Assembly (NCBI GenBank): GCA_905250075.1 | Contig: CAJNOP010000010.1 | Span: forward strand, 3,229,822 to 3,293,821 | DNA from: Rotaria sp. Silwood1 | Taxonomy: Eukaryota; Rotifera; Eurotatoria; Philodinida; Philodinidae | Length of the DNA: 64,000 bases | Direction: 5' to 3' | Shown here: positions 12,644 to 25,674 of the stretch, piece by piece | Position numbering within the stretch: the first letter of the stretch is position 1 | Layout of the letters: each line of letters opens with the position of its first letter | Position numbers and translations under genes: made by a program | Notes under the pieces: model-generated | Told to the model about the DNA's origin: nothing | Databases searched by the model: none | What the model saw: only the letters and a program-made list of their open reading frames with translations

Positions 12644-12672
12644 CCAATCAGATGTTTGACGTAACGGATTGG
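12644..12672. promoter_or_regulatory. Bidirectional promoter core: opposed CCAAT boxes around a CRE-like site
   Basis: The 260 bp between the PGRMC start (12504, minus) and the DAP3 start (12765, plus) contains CCAATCA (12644-12650), TGACGTAA (12657-12664) and ATTGG (12668-12672) within 29 bp. CCAAT in both orientations is the NF-Y signature common at divergent housekeeping promoters; TGACGTAA resembles an ATF/CREB site. Assignment to factors is inference. Confidence 0.6.
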
Positions 12673-12764
12673 TTAATACACATTCCATTAATTTGTTGGA
12701 TGGAGAATCTAATTGAAAAGTTGCTTGAAATAAAAAAAAAAGTTTTATATTCATTCTAGATAAA

Positions 12765-15700
12765 ATGACATTAATAACATCTTGTTTAATACATGCTCGT
12801 TTAGCATGTCGATCATTCTATCGATTTTATACAAATTCAGCTCCTCGTACTATTGATGTACATTCAATACCTCAAGAACCAATTGAACCAATACCTGAGC
12901 AACCATTTCGAACATCGATTGATGATCCTGTATGAATATAAAAGAAAAACAAAAGAAATTAATTTTTTTGAAATTTGAATTTGTTTTTTTTTTATTTTTA
13001 AGCTTTTACATACAGAAAAAGATTTGGGTTTATTTTATACAGTAAATCCTGATGATTTAAAAAAAATTAGTCCATTTGGTAAATCACTTCCGTTACAACT
13101 TCGAGAAGAAGTAAAATAAATCTTTTGTTTCATCTTACATTTCGATTGAAACACAGAATTATTGTTTTGTAGTGTGAAGCATTTAATGAAACAGCTATCA
13201 TGATTCGACAGCCATCACTTGATATTATTAAATTAATGAAACAAATCAATTGGAGTTTACCTCCGTTAAAAGTTGTACTTTGTAAGCATTTCATTTTTGA
13301 ATAATATTTACTATTTTTTTTCCTTAAGTTCCTGCTGAACTTGGTGTTGGAATGAGTTTATGTCTATTTCACGTTTTACATTATGGTTTTCGTAAGAAAA
13401 TGTTACTAGTTAATACGCCAACAGGTAGCTGAATTTACTTTTTTATTTTTAACAAAACAAGATTTGTTGTTTTGATTGTGTTTATAGCGGCTGAAGTTCT
13501 TAAATTAGCATTAGATGCAACACCATCACCAAATAATGAACAAATGTGGGATACACCTTCAGCAGCTAGTACATGGCTTAAAACATTTGCAATTAATAAT
13601 GAAGAAATACTTAAAGAAACAGATGTAAGATGCAGATAATTTAAAATTTGAGCAAATTTTTTTTTGTCATGATTCGATAGAGATCGTCGAGTTACCTTTT
13701 TTTGACATATTCACACAATGTTTTTATATTGAAATTAACATATAAAAAAAATAGTCGAGTCTATAGAAATTGAAATATATCAAACGCGTAAGGTCTTAAT
13801 ATTTATCCTATGTTTGAAACTAATTTTTCTCGAATTTCGATGCGTATCCTAGCAAGGAAAGTTCTCCAACTAATAAACTGCCTTTGAGTCGAAACTATGT
13901 CCATTGTGTAGACCCAAATAAGTTATGACTACTCTAAAAAGAGTTCGTATTCTTAGCTGATTGCTACGGAAAAACATTACTTTTATGATATTTTTTCTAA
14001 TACATACCGCACAGTTCTTTCCCGGAACATCAGAAAAAACTTATTTTCAAATTTTGACTTGAAACTTTGCATACAGACAGGTTTCAACGGGAATAGTTTA
14101 GTGTGAATGCTTCAGATCTTGTCGCTGTTCCTATCCTGACATACCGCTATAGTAGTAGTGTGTTTTCTACATCGTTTATATAAACGGACAGATTTTATGT
14201 TCTTATTTGAGGATAGAAGCAAATCAAAAGGCTTGAAACTTTCACAGTAAACTACCCTTATGAAGAACTGTCTCTATGCAAAGTTTCAAGCTGAAATTCG
14301 AAAAACAGTTTTTCCAGAACCACAGCATTCATTTAAAAAAAATCATAAAAGTGCCGTAGCGTCGCAGCTAAAAGCTAAGTGCACAAATTCTTTTCTTTTC
14401 AGGGTATTTACAGCTTATTTGAACCTACATCATGCATATAGTCTCGACTTGAAATAGATTTGTCAGTTGGTGAACTTTCCTCGTTAGGGAAGCATATCTC
14501 CGATTATTCGCAAGTAACAATGAAGAAGAGTAAGGACCGAATTTTGAAGAAAATTAGTTTCAAGAACCCAGTATACTATTCGATGCAGATTTAAGCACTG
14601 ATTCTGAATATGAAACCGTTTCTTACTTTCATACAAAAAAAACGATTTATCAACAGTCAAATAATATTTTTCAAAAACCATACATAAATTTGTATTGAAT
14701 ATATCCAGAGTAGAATCAGAAGAAAAATCGGATAAACATTGAGACTTGATGATTTTGACATATTTCAGTATCTATAGGCTATTCTGTTTTTTTTGAAAAT
14801 CTAAGTTTTACTACAATAACATCGTCGGAATATGTCATAAAAGGTAATTTGACAAGCTCTATGCAGTCATGAGAAATAAGTTTTTGTTTCAACTTTGAAT
14901 TTCTTGCACCTTAAATATTTATATTTAATTGTATTTAGTTTCGTACAAAGTTTACATACACATGGAGTGCTCGAGAATCAACACCGGCTGGAACACATCT
15001 TCTTGATCTTATTGGTTATGTAAGTTAATTATTAAAATAATTTCTAAAGGAAAAAATTAATTTTTTAGGCAACTGACCGAATAAAATATGCATCAGAATG
15101 TGTCGGTGCTATTGTTAAAGAAGTTAAAGCTCAAGTGAGAGAAAAAAAGTAAATTAATATTTAAAAGTAAATTAAAAAAAAAAAGAATATTTTCATTATC
15201 TTGTTTATAATTAGTATTCAAACATTAGTGACATTTGATACTATAAATAGTTACTATGGACCAACATGGATTGTTAAACCTGATAGATCAACTGTATGAA
15301 ATATACATGTTTATTTTTTCTTCTTTTCTTAAATATAGTTTATATTTAAGGTAAAACCAAATGAAGTAACAATGGTAAAAGCTTTACAAGAATTATTATT
15401 ACCTGATTGGAATAATGCTTTTATTGTTGTTACTATTGGACCAAAAGGTGTTATAATACCCAAAGTACGTGAAAAACGTAATTGGCTTGTAAAACATGGA
15501 CATTTTCGTACAGAACATCGTTTACCAGGTGTTCTTATGTATGATGGACCAATGACTGTTAAACCATTATTAGGAACTGAAGTAAGTTGGTTTTTCTTCT
15601 CTTGAAAAAAAAAAACAAAAAGATAGAAATGATAATTAATGTTTTTCTTTTCTTTACTAGGGTATTGAAGCACTTGAACCATTTGTACCAATTCAAGTAC

Positions 15701-15861
15701 AAAAATATAATGAAAATGAATTTAATAATCAATATAGGTATTATATTGATCGTAATTGGATACAAAATTATCGCGGTCGAGAAGAAGAAGGTCGAAAAGA
15801 AATATTATTTTATACAGCCAGAAATCCATATGAAATGGCTAAATTTGTTGGTTCTCGTTGA
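12765..15861 (+). CDS. DAP3: Mitochondrial small-subunit ribosomal protein mS29 (DAP3)
   Basis: About 400 residues in ten exons. The N-terminus is basic and poor in acids, as for mitochondrial import (LIHARLACRSFYRFYT). Matches to DAP3 along the length include LGLFYTVNPDDLKK, CEAFNETAIMIRQPSLDIIK, ASTWLKTFAINNEEIL, TYTWSARESTPAGTHLLDLI, ATDRIKYASECVGAIVKE, LVTFDTIN, and the C-terminal GIEALEPFVPIQVQKYNENE. DAP3 is the GTP-binding mS29 protein of the mitoribosome small-subunit head. The Walker A loop (GxxGxGKT in human) reads ELGVGMSL at about residue 135, so the lysine is methionine. Intron 13625-14938 is 1314 bp and palindromic; the others are below 100 bp. Two AATAAA signals follow the stop. 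Confidence 0.93.
13800..14600. repeat. Large fold-back palindrome inside a DAP3 intron
   Basis: Left arm about 13830-14130, right arm about 14215-14570, pairing through consecutive blocks in mirror order: cttgaaactttgcata...gacag (near 14060-14085) with 14275-14300; gctacgg...cttttatgat (13970-13990) with 14345-14365; aaataagtt (13918) with 14412; aaggaaagttc (13855) with 14470-14480; gaaactaatttt (13815) with 14550-14565. Identity is about 70% by eye. Occupies most of the 1314 bp intron. Confidence 0.8.
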
Positions 15862-17894
15862 TAAAATGTAAATATCAAACGATAATATGTTTAATTAATA
15901 AAGATTCTAAACATCTTGAAATAAAGATAGATTCAATATAGGAATCAATATTTTTTTTTCTAAATTAAATCGCATAATTTAAGAGTCTCCTTTATCAAAG
16001 TATTGAAGTAATGACTAGAGTAATCGAGACTATTCAATAAAAAACTGCTAGGTATTGTAATTCTTAAATTCTTACATGCTTGCATCATGCGATTCGTAAG
16101 TTGTTGTACAAACGTCCCTAACTTTAGTATCATGAACTGGTACGACTTGTTACGACCAAAACTAATCGACATCTGACAAAAACATTCACGATCATAGTAC
16201 GGTTTCCAAATTTTTATTTGATATAAAAAACTATTCTTTAGTTTCTTCCGTGAACAGCTACAAAAAAAAGAGATCATCTAAAAGTTCATGAAAAAAGTAA
16301 CTCATTCTGGACTCACTTCATGTCTTATTGCTTCAAAAATTCAATCAATTTCGCTAAATATACGTTTGTTGGCTGCTCATGACGCTAGAATGAAACGCAG
16401 TGTTAGTACCAAATGTCATAATTGTGGATATGTATATGAATGCTTTTCCACATCACTATAATACATGTTTATATTTTTAATGAGTCATTTTCCTTTCCAT
16501 GTATTCAATTACTTTGTCATATGGTTTATCATGATCTGTAGATGCTTTTCAAACTGTGTGACCTGTTCTCAAGTACAATAAATTGCTCAATTATAATTGA
16601 ATCGGTTTTCACACTGACACTTTGATATAAATTAGCAGTTCGAAAAGTACAAGCGTTCTACAAATCATTTTTGTAGTCTCGAAAGTTGATTTTAGTTTGC
16701 AAGGATCTCTTTTTCTGTAAACTATATGCATTGTTGACGAAAATCTATGAGTAAACGCAACAAGAGAGTGTTGAAGCGAAATGAAAAAAAAACAAAGTCA
16801 GTTTAAGATTAAATAACAAAATTTATCTAATCAAGCGAAAAATGGACAATTTAACTGCAAGCTGGAAGATGTCGTTAAAGAAAAATCTAATATAATAATT
16901 AATTTTCAACAAAGATATTACTGTTAACCTCTGGGAATAAAAGGACAAAGGACATACATCTAAAGTTTGACATTATGTTGGCATTGTTTTCGTTCAAAAT
17001 ATCAAGTATAATCGAGTTATGTGTTATTTATGTACGTCACATATTGCATATAAAAGTAGTTGCAGGTAGTGAATCCATGCAAAAAAAACAAGGTCGTTCT
17101 GGTTATGGAAAATTTTACCGATTAATAAAAATGCAGAAGATGTAGTATTTTTAACGATTGTGAATTTCCGTGACCTAATTCCGGTCATGGCCACGCAATT
17201 TTAAGAAAAATTTACCTTTTTTCTGGTTCATACGAATATGTATGAAGCAGGTCGCAAATGATTAGAAACTTTTGGGACTTCACATTTTAATTATTAGTAG
17301 ACAACTACTGAATGAAAACAACTTGCAAAGGATTCGTCTCGTTGTTGTATGTTAACCAAATAATAAAAGTTCTGCTGAATTTATTTCTATAGGCTTAAAA
17401 AGGATAAAATGAAAAGTTCGGAAAATCCGAAAACCCGCACGAGAGGATATTCGCTACTTCCTGCAATAGAATTAATTCAGATGAAGCTCACACTTCGACT
17501 AGCACATATGACAAATTTCAAAATCTAGCATCTGCTCATCTATTTCGAGTAAGTCTTCACAATTTTAATTGAAATAAATGGTTTATGACTATCAACAAAA
17601 AAAAAGAATAAACTGATTTGATTTAAAACGATGAAGATATTTAAATTCTTTTTTTTTATTAGGTGACTTTTAAAACACTATCCTAGATATAATACTTCAG
17701 TTCCCATTACTGTAATCATGTTTTATAAAGCTACGAATAAAAGATAAATATAATTCACTTAATATCCAAGTATGCTTGTGTATTAAAAAATAATACAGTC
17801 AAAAAAAAACAAAAATATCTAAGATTGCGTGAGTAACATTATGCATAGATAAAGAAAGACTAGCTTTACAAAAAAGTCAACAGATAAATTTCAT
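15862..17894. other. Convergent intergenic region (DAP3 / esterase)
   Basis: 2.0 kb between two gene 3' ends without recognisable coding sequence. A weak palindrome is centred near 17180 (ccgtgaccta / ccggtcatgg, arms traceable over about 17100-17270). Open frames such as minus 15960-16277 carry no family signal. Confidence 0.5.
15897..15925 (+). terminator. DAP3 polyadenylation signals
   Basis: Two AATAAA hexamers at 15897-15902 and 15920-15925, 36 and 59 bp after the DAP3 stop codon. Confidence 0.6.
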
Positions 17895-19629
17895 TTAAAC
17901 ATTCATAGGAAATGTATCTGGTACATGTTCTTTTTCTGCTTGTGTCCATACAGGATGAATTTCTAATGGTCTTAAAGCATGTGTCATTTCTACATGAATA
18001 ACACAATCGAATTGTGTTGAAAGACTTGCATTAAAATAATGCGATTGTCGTTCAGTATTTGGACGATAAATAACACCGATAGCACGTTCTAATCGTTTCT
18101 TTTGTAATTCACTAATCAATTCTTTTGAATATTTCACAGATGGATTATTCGAACGAAAGAGAAGAAAAAATTGACCGTCACAAAATATTGTTGAATTTTT
18201 TATAAGAGCATCATGTAAAATAAATTCAATACTTTCATTTAATGATGGTCGTACATGTTTAAAATCTGGATCCATATCCCAATTATCAGCTGCTGTGACA
18301 GTTCCAGTATATGTTGTAAATCCAATATTATAAGTATTTTCTATACCGAAACGTTCGCGAACTAATTGACCAATGTTGACTTTACGTGCTCGATTCGATT
18401 CTGTTTCACGAGCATCACCAACATGAGAATTATGTGCCTAGAAGAACATCGTAATTTGTGACTTTGTTTATTTTCTAATAGTATGTTCTTTTCAATTAAA
18501 TCCAAGAAAAAAAAGTTCTGTAATTACCCAAATAACAGCCTTCGTTCCGGGCCCATTATGGTTAAGTAAATCTTGTAAACAATCACACATATGTGTATCA
18601 CGAATATTCCATGTGATTTGACCGCCTTCAAACATATGTCGATAATATTTTTCAGCTTGACGAACTATTTTTGCATTTTCCATAGCATAAAAACTTTCGT
18701 CAATTTCCATATTATCTGTTTTATTTTCGGCTATGAGTTTAGCATGTCGTTCTAACATTTTTGTTAATACTTTAATAGCTTCTTTTTCACAACTTGAACT
18801 AAGATTTGTTGCTGCACAAATACCATATTCATGTTCATCAGTATATTTTTTAAAGCATCCATAATTTTTACGAACTATTTTTACTAGATCTTTTTATTTG
18901 AAATAATACACATAAAAATACAGTCAAAAAAACAAATTCAACAAACCAGGTGCATTGGCTTCTAAGTATTTTATAACTTCCTCACGTGATGATTGTAAAC
19001 TATACAAGTCAATGCCGAAAAAGCCTGCTTTTTTCTTTTGCTCATCTAATTGATCATTGTATTTTCGAAGCCATGTTATAAAATCTACTACAACGTTATT
19101 TCGCCTAGATATGGATAATACTTTCAATTGAATTAAAAATAAATGAAAAAGATAATAACAAACCACATCCACGATGGAAATCGTGTAAAATCTTTTAAAG
19201 CATCATCTGCATCTTCAATTGTTGATAAAGATATTCCTTTAACCCATCGATTTACTCGATAAGCTGGTGGCCAATCAGCTTCACAAGCAACGATTGTAAA
19301 ACCCTTTCTAATTTGAATTAATTATATATAAATTTACATTGAAGAAAATCGATTATACTTTTTCTTGAATCAATCGTTTTGTTATTTCGGCTCGATGAAA
19401 ATAAAATTCATGTGAACCTAAAAATTTCAAAACATAACAATTATTGTTTTCTTTTTTTGTCTATTTTTTTAAATATACCATGAGATGCTTCACCAATCAT
19501 TACAACTTGAGCATCACTTATAGCAGACAATATTGGATCATAATCTGTTAGTGTATTAGGACGTAAACGTTGTGCATATTCTTGAATTAATTGTAAAACT
19601 TTTGGATTTGATTTTAATGATGTTATCAT
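17895..19629 (-). CDS. Erythromycin-esterase-family hydrolase, bacterial type with introns
   Basis: About 450 residues in about seven exons; ATG at 19629 and stop at 17895. Family hallmarks in order: [10 protein letters not shown] joined over an intron to [15 protein letters not shown] (the conserved Glu and His of the Ere active site), [69 protein letters not shown] (second catalytic histidine region), and a C-terminal [17 protein letters not shown]. EreA/EreB hydrolyse the macrolide lactone, but many homologues are uncharacterised, so the substrate here is unknown. The family is mainly bacterial, with patchy presence in eukaryotes, which suggests horizontal acquisition followed by intron gain. 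Codon use and AT content match the neighbours, so any transfer is not recent. Divergent from TRAK. Confidence 0.88.
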
Positions 19630-20628
19630 GGTTGTTATGCGAAAACTAAATGTATATAAGAACGCACAGCAAATCTATCCTTAGTGAACTGTCGCTAGTC
19701 TATACGAGATATCAATATTGAATACATCAGTTAGCGCTGAAATTTGATTGGTTTTCCATGATGTTCCTTTTTCTGAAACGAACGAACAAGCGATTTTCTC
19801 AATCATTGTTTATTTGTCCTTATTGATGTCAACGTTTTCTTTTTTTTCTTAAGTTGGAACAGTTGTCAATGGCCTTGAGATATCTATATTGAAACGCTAT
19901 AATTTCTTTTTTGCTCATGTTTTCCTAAATGAAATTTTTATTATTTTATGGAATACATCTATTCCGAGACACTATCGTAGTTCTCTTAATGAATAATGTT
20001 AACGAGAAACACTTTTTTTTTGCATTCAGGACTACTTTTATATTCTCACAGTATGATTGACGTTGATAAAATCGATTCCTGCTGACATCGTCTAGAAACA
20101 GACTTTCACGTATGAAATATTTTCTGTTGTTTTGAAGGTCAACATGCTTCTTCTTCTTCTTCTTTTTTTCGAGATTCGATTTAAATGCCATTAGGCATAG
20201 TTGAACTGAAGTATATCTTTTTTTTCCTTTGTTTTTCTTTTATTCTATGAAAATGTCACTTATGTAAATAGAATGATGATTGCACATTAACAAATGGAAA
20301 CAATCGACCAAAACATACAGCTATTGTCCTACATAAGATGCATAAAATTAGCTCTCGTGTTGATTAGATAGAACAGGCAAGAGAATGTCATTGATATTGC
20401 GACTATCGATATCATACTGACGCCTGCTTTTTTGGGGGGTATTTTTGTTTGTATATCAAATTGATTTAAGTGTTCTCTGTCTCTATGTATTCTAGATGCG
20501 AAAACATCGATGTATTACATTGTTTTCTTTCCATTTTGCATCTACTTAACCATCATATTTATAATCGTTCATTTGCCTTTTGTATTTCGGTGGTGTGCGT
20601 GTCTTTGTCTTGTTTACCTTCCGTTTTT
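19630..20628. other. Divergent intergenic region (esterase / TRAK)
   Basis: 1.0 kb containing both promoters, AT-rich and pyrimidine-rich. The frame open upstream of the TRAK ATG (from about 20470) is not supported by family similarity. Nothing else recognised. Confidence 0.5.
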
Positions 20629-23600
20629 ATGTTCCATGCGACAACACCTATCAAAGGTCCTTCGACCGTCGATTGTGAAGTCCTAACGGGTAAGAATCAT
20701 ATTACTTTTTCTTTTTCTTTTTGGTTCATAATTATCCAAATTAAACTATGTCGGTCAAGGATAAGAAAAGAAAAGAATTTTCCTAATTAATGTAAGCTTA
20801 ATCTTTCTTATAGTGAAACCAAAGTCGATTCGTTTTGTTTTATTTTGCGTAATAGAAGTATGCATATATATATATATATATACTGTCAATATCTATTGTA
20901 TATAATATCACAGTACAAGGATATTATATTCGCATATTCTCCTTTTCATCATATTCATCGATCAAAAAAAGAAAACAAAGAAAGTGCTCTTCGATCTAAT
21001 GTTGACTACCCGCGTTTCTTTCTTTTTCTTCTCACAGATTTATTATTAGTTGATTTAAATATTTTAATATAGTCATACAATAATAATGATGTCGATATAA
21101 GCGTTTTTTATTTTTTAAATCGTTACATACACTTGACTTTTGTCTTTGTTCAATTCTATTTGAGTACCATTCTTTTCTTTTTCTTCTAAACAGTTCATAC
21201 ATACAATGGATGAGAATAAGCTATTGTAATCATAAACATAATCTTTCGTCTATTTTCTTTTTTGATATAAATTGAAAATAACGAGAGATTGATTGATTAT
21301 TTTTGATGATGATTGGTAAATATGATTTACTAGAATGATTATAATTGAAATAAATTCATTATTTAGAATTTTTTTTTTCTTTCATTAATTCTATTTAGAC
21401 ATTCATACACAATTAAATTTATCTGAAGTTCAAGTCGTTAGTCTTGTCCAAGACTTAATTCCTCGTTATCGTTTACGTGCTGATACTGATTTTGCTTGTT
21501 CAAACGAAGATTTTATTCAAACACCACGCATTGACGGTTCTAAATTTGAATCTTTAACAAATACACAAATTCGTGCTCTTTTAGATTATTACGGTAAGAA
21601 ATAGAAAAAAAAAGAGCATGAACTGTATTTCTTTTTGCTTGAACTTTTCGCTTGGAATAAAAATTTAAAAAACCTGCTTATAGTTATTTGGTTTTTGCAT
21701 CGAAAACATATTTATGGTAATTTTATGCTTAGTCTATATGTTTTTGTATGTTTAGTTTTAGTTTATAAATTAAATAGTTTATAGAAAAAACCTACAATCA
21801 ATTTTTTCTTTTGATCCTTTAGTTCTATCTAGTGATCGAATAAGCCAAATGACAAAAACATATCATGATATAAATGCAGTAACTCGCATGCTTGAAGATC
21901 GCGAGAATGATTTACAAACCGCTGTTAGCTTAGGTTATACATTACTGGAAAGTAATGATTCATTACGTAATCAAGTTTCAATACTTGAACAAGATATTGA
22001 ACAAACAACAGAAATTGTTAAACAACTTAAACATGATTTACTTCTAAAAGAACGTCTTATTCGATTTTATTATGATATGGATCTTGATATATCACCAAAC
22101 GAATCAAAGTATTAAAAAAAAACAAACATTTAAATAATTTACAATCTAGTCAATTTTATTTAATTTAGACAAGTAGATTATCAACATTACGAACACAAAA
22201 TTCGTAATCTTGAATATGAAAATCGAGAATTACGTGCTGAAGTAAATGATAAAACATTGTTGATTGGTTGGTTTTATTTTATTTTATTTTACTTTTAAAC
22301 AGAGTGTACAATTGAAACTTGAATCTGAAAATATCGAACATCAAGAACAAGCCATTGTCGATCATTTTGCTCATGCTTTAGGTAAATTAATTTAGAATTA
22401 TTAAGAAAAAAAGAAGAATATTTTTGGTTTATATTATTTAGCAAATGCAAATTCCGAAATCGAAAATTTACAAGAAGAAATTTGTAAAAAAAATGAAGAA
22501 AATCTTAAACAACACGATGAACTTATGCGTCTATCCTATGAAATGCGTGAAATTCATCGTCGATTGAAAGAATTAAAGAAAGAAAATGATGAATTAAAAA
22601 TTCTTTTGTCAGTAACTGGAAAAACTCGTCATGAATACGAAACAAAAGTAAATTTTTTAAACTTTTTTGTTTTGCGAGACTATGAAAGGATTTTCATTTC
22701 ATTCGAATGATCATTATGTTGTGCTGCAGTTTTATACATTATTACTTTTTTTTGCTATTGGCAGTGTGGGACTTTGTTTACATTTTTGTTAAACTGTTAT
22801 CGTATTTTCTGTATAATTTCCATGATGTTTTGACCTTTCCTTTCCAATTCATGCTTCCGCTCCATTAACATTATCAAATGTAACCTTATCAACCTAATAT
22901 TCGAGGTCGCCATGGATGAGTAGTTGCGTTGTTGGACACATATTTCAAGGTACTGAGTTCAAATATCAATATTAATAACCGTGGAATAACCCTGGAAAAA
23001 TCACTAACGACTATTTGTTTCGGATCAATCGTTCGATAAAATACTGACTACCTTATGACATACACCTGCTTGTGTGCTTAATCAGTGTGTATGAGAAGTG
23101 TAGGCAATTGAACACAAGAAATTTATGTTAGTTTGACGTTTCGTCTAGACAGATATATTCTTCTATCCTCATATTTTGATTAATTTTTTTTTGAGACGGT
23201 CGTTTGTGTCCATTTATTTCATCGTATTTCTTCACAGCCTCTTGTTGTGTTACATCACTTTCATATTGAGCAACTTATACTACGTGCATCATTTTTTACT
23301 CGTAGACTCTAAGTTGAAACCGAAGTAAAGAATATGAATCTGTATGTCGTACAAAACATCTGCATTACATGGTATAAGAAACACAAAGAAAAGAATTCAA
23401 TTAAACTATAACATATTTCAATTTCTATACTTACTCATTCAATGAACTGACAGTTCGTAAGATATTATTTAATGATCTTTTATATCTCTTTATAAACATG
23501 ATTCATCACTAACTGATCATTTAAGTAATTAACTAATTTTATAATTATTTAACTTATTGATCAAAGATTTTATTCTCTTTTTTTTGAAATCATAATCAAC

Positions 23601-25674
23601 AAGTTTTTTTTATCTGTTTAGATTGAAGATCTAGAAAAACATTATAGCGAATGTTTATCCAAGCTTCATAAATCGCAACAAGAAATAAATTCTTTACAAA
23701 AAGATATTCTTCCAAGTTCTGCATCATCACCTATGTTGGATATAAATTCTAACCAACATCATACATTGTTCTTATCACCAATAGAATATGCAAATTTTAT
23801 GAGCTTTGAAAATTCACTTAAATCAGAACTTGAAGAAGTACGTGAAGATCCAAATCAACTTTGTCATTCAACAATAAATACAAATAAAAAACATTCTCGT
23901 CGTCGAGCTAAATGCTCTCAATGTGATACGGATTGTGAATCATCGATAAGTGATTCAGCATTTAGTGATACTGAAAGTTTAAGCAGGTAAAATTTCTATG
24001 AAAATTTATTCATACTTATCAATATTTTATAACTTCTAGTAATTCATCATGTCGTTTTTGTCAGCAATCTTCACCTATTCCAATAGATGAATCCAAGTAA
24101 ATATATAATTTGTATAAGATTTCGAGTTTCTATTGAGATTTCTATTTAGATCAATATCATCAACAAGTGATCGAAGATTATCAAGAGGAATTTCATCTAG
24201 ATTAAGACTTGTTAAACGATTAGAAGGTAAAGAATTTCTTTTTTTTTGATTTTGATGACAACAATGTTTTTTTTTAGGATCAACTATGTTAAAACGATGG
24301 CAAGAATTAGCTGAACCAAGTTTATGTTCATGCCTTGAATCTATACCCGGTGTTTATACACGTGCTGAAATTTTACACGAAATTAATGAAGAAAATGAAG
24401 AAGACTTAATAACACCACAAAATGAATTAGAAGGTTACACAAAAAATCCTTATCTCGATTATTTTATAAAACATGATCTGAAAGGAGTGCGAGTAGGATG
24501 GAACAGTTCTATTGCATGGGACAAATGTCTTTCTTGTCGAAGTATAGGCTGGGTTATGATAAAATTTTTTGAAATAAAAATTGAAATGAAGTTAAATTTT
24601 GTAGTATTAATTACAACGATAGATGTGTTTTCGAAACTATTTTTAATATTTGAAGAGCGTGAAGTCTCATGGAATGAAATATTTGAGGACAGCCCGATAT
24701 CAGGTGAAAGTCTGTTGTTAAAACATATAGGGTAGGAATTTGCACCCGCTACAGATTGTGACGGGTATAATTGATATAAACTAACTAGCGGCATATTAAT
24801 AACAACTCGTTACAATATATTAGCTACTTTTTTATTGTATTTCTGAAGAATAAAGTAAAACGAGATGGAATAAAACAATTTCTCTGATAAGCAACATCAA
24901 CTGTATAGTTTTTTCGCATTTTAATCTTGCAAGGATTGCACTAACAATTTTTTTTAAATACTCTATTTATTTAGAGCGATTATCAATTAGTCTTGAAAAA
25001 CATTCACCTGAAACACCAATACATCTTCAGTAAGAATATCTTTTCTTTAATTTTGTATATCATAAACAAATTTTAGTTCATCAACACGTCGAATGAATCT
25101 TGTTGAATTATTAACAAAACAAGGAATAACTGCACGTACACTTGATTCTCCAAATTCATTTTCTGAATTTGCAAAAGCTTTTTTAACATGTCCATTACCA
25201 AATCGTCTTCCCAAATCGACGACTACGATTATTCCTGATCCTGACGATGATGATTATGATGAACCAACAACTCCACCGTCTTCACCAACACATGGTGCTC
25301 AATTACAAACAAGTGCCCTTCTTCATCAAGTCATAGAACGTTTAATGAAATTATCATTGAATACATTGAAAACGTTTTCATCATCACTTACTTCATCAAA
25401 TGGTCAGGATCAATTACAACAAAATAATGAAGATAAACAAAGATTACGTACTATAGTCACAACAACTCCACTGCCATCACCAACATTCGATGGACTTGTT
25501 TCACCAACACCAAATACAGCAATGCATGCTATGAAAACAAGTACATTTCTACGTGCATCATCATTAAATCCGTATATGAATAAATCAATTCGTAATGTAT
25601 TTACTAATTTATCACCTGGTGAAACACCATCAATGGTTGATGATCTTATTCGAAGTCATCTTCGACGAATATAA
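20629..25674 (+). CDS. TRAK: TRAK/milton kinesin adaptor for mitochondrial transport
   Basis: Multi-exon gene. Start chosen at ATG 20629 (MFHATTPIKGPSTVDCEVLT); its exon ends at 20689 and joins to 21399. The HAP1-N region shows LIPRYRLRADTDFACSNEDF and MTKTYHDINAVTRMLEDREN (the TRAK 'MTKTYNDIDAVTRLLEE' block), followed by long coiled coil (exons 21823-22108, 22169 on, to 22647 and from 23622) with IEDLEKHYSECLSKL. The C-terminal Milton-type region shows LKRWQELAEPSLCSCL, NLVELLTKQGITARTLD and low-complexity Ser/Thr/Pro tracts. TRAK links mitochondrial Miro to kinesin-1 and dynein. Introns are mostly 50-70 bp, but 20690-21398, 22648-23621 (974 bp, with a SINE) and 24434-24974 are long. The stop is at 25672-25674. 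Confidence 0.92.
22901..23110 (+). mobile_element. tRNA-derived SINE, copy A (in a TRAK intron)
   Basis: The head resembles a tRNA gene with a box A-like TGGATGAGTAGTTG (22913-22926) and box B-like GAGTTCAAATATC (22955-22967). The body continues with a family-specific part (tcactaacgactattt, tactgactac, tgacatacacctgct). A second copy in opposite orientation at 62450-62664 aligns over the full length at roughly 70% by eye. Ends are approximate; no poly-A tail or target duplication was identified. Confidence 0.8.

Noticed and set aside
12536-12754. Minus-strand 72-codon frame between PGRMC and DAP3
   Set aside because: Occupies the divergent promoter and has no similarity to any family.
22901-22975. 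Functional tRNA gene
   Set aside because: Box A and box B are present but acceptor and anticodon stems do not pair, and a diverged copy carries the same tail; it is a SINE head.
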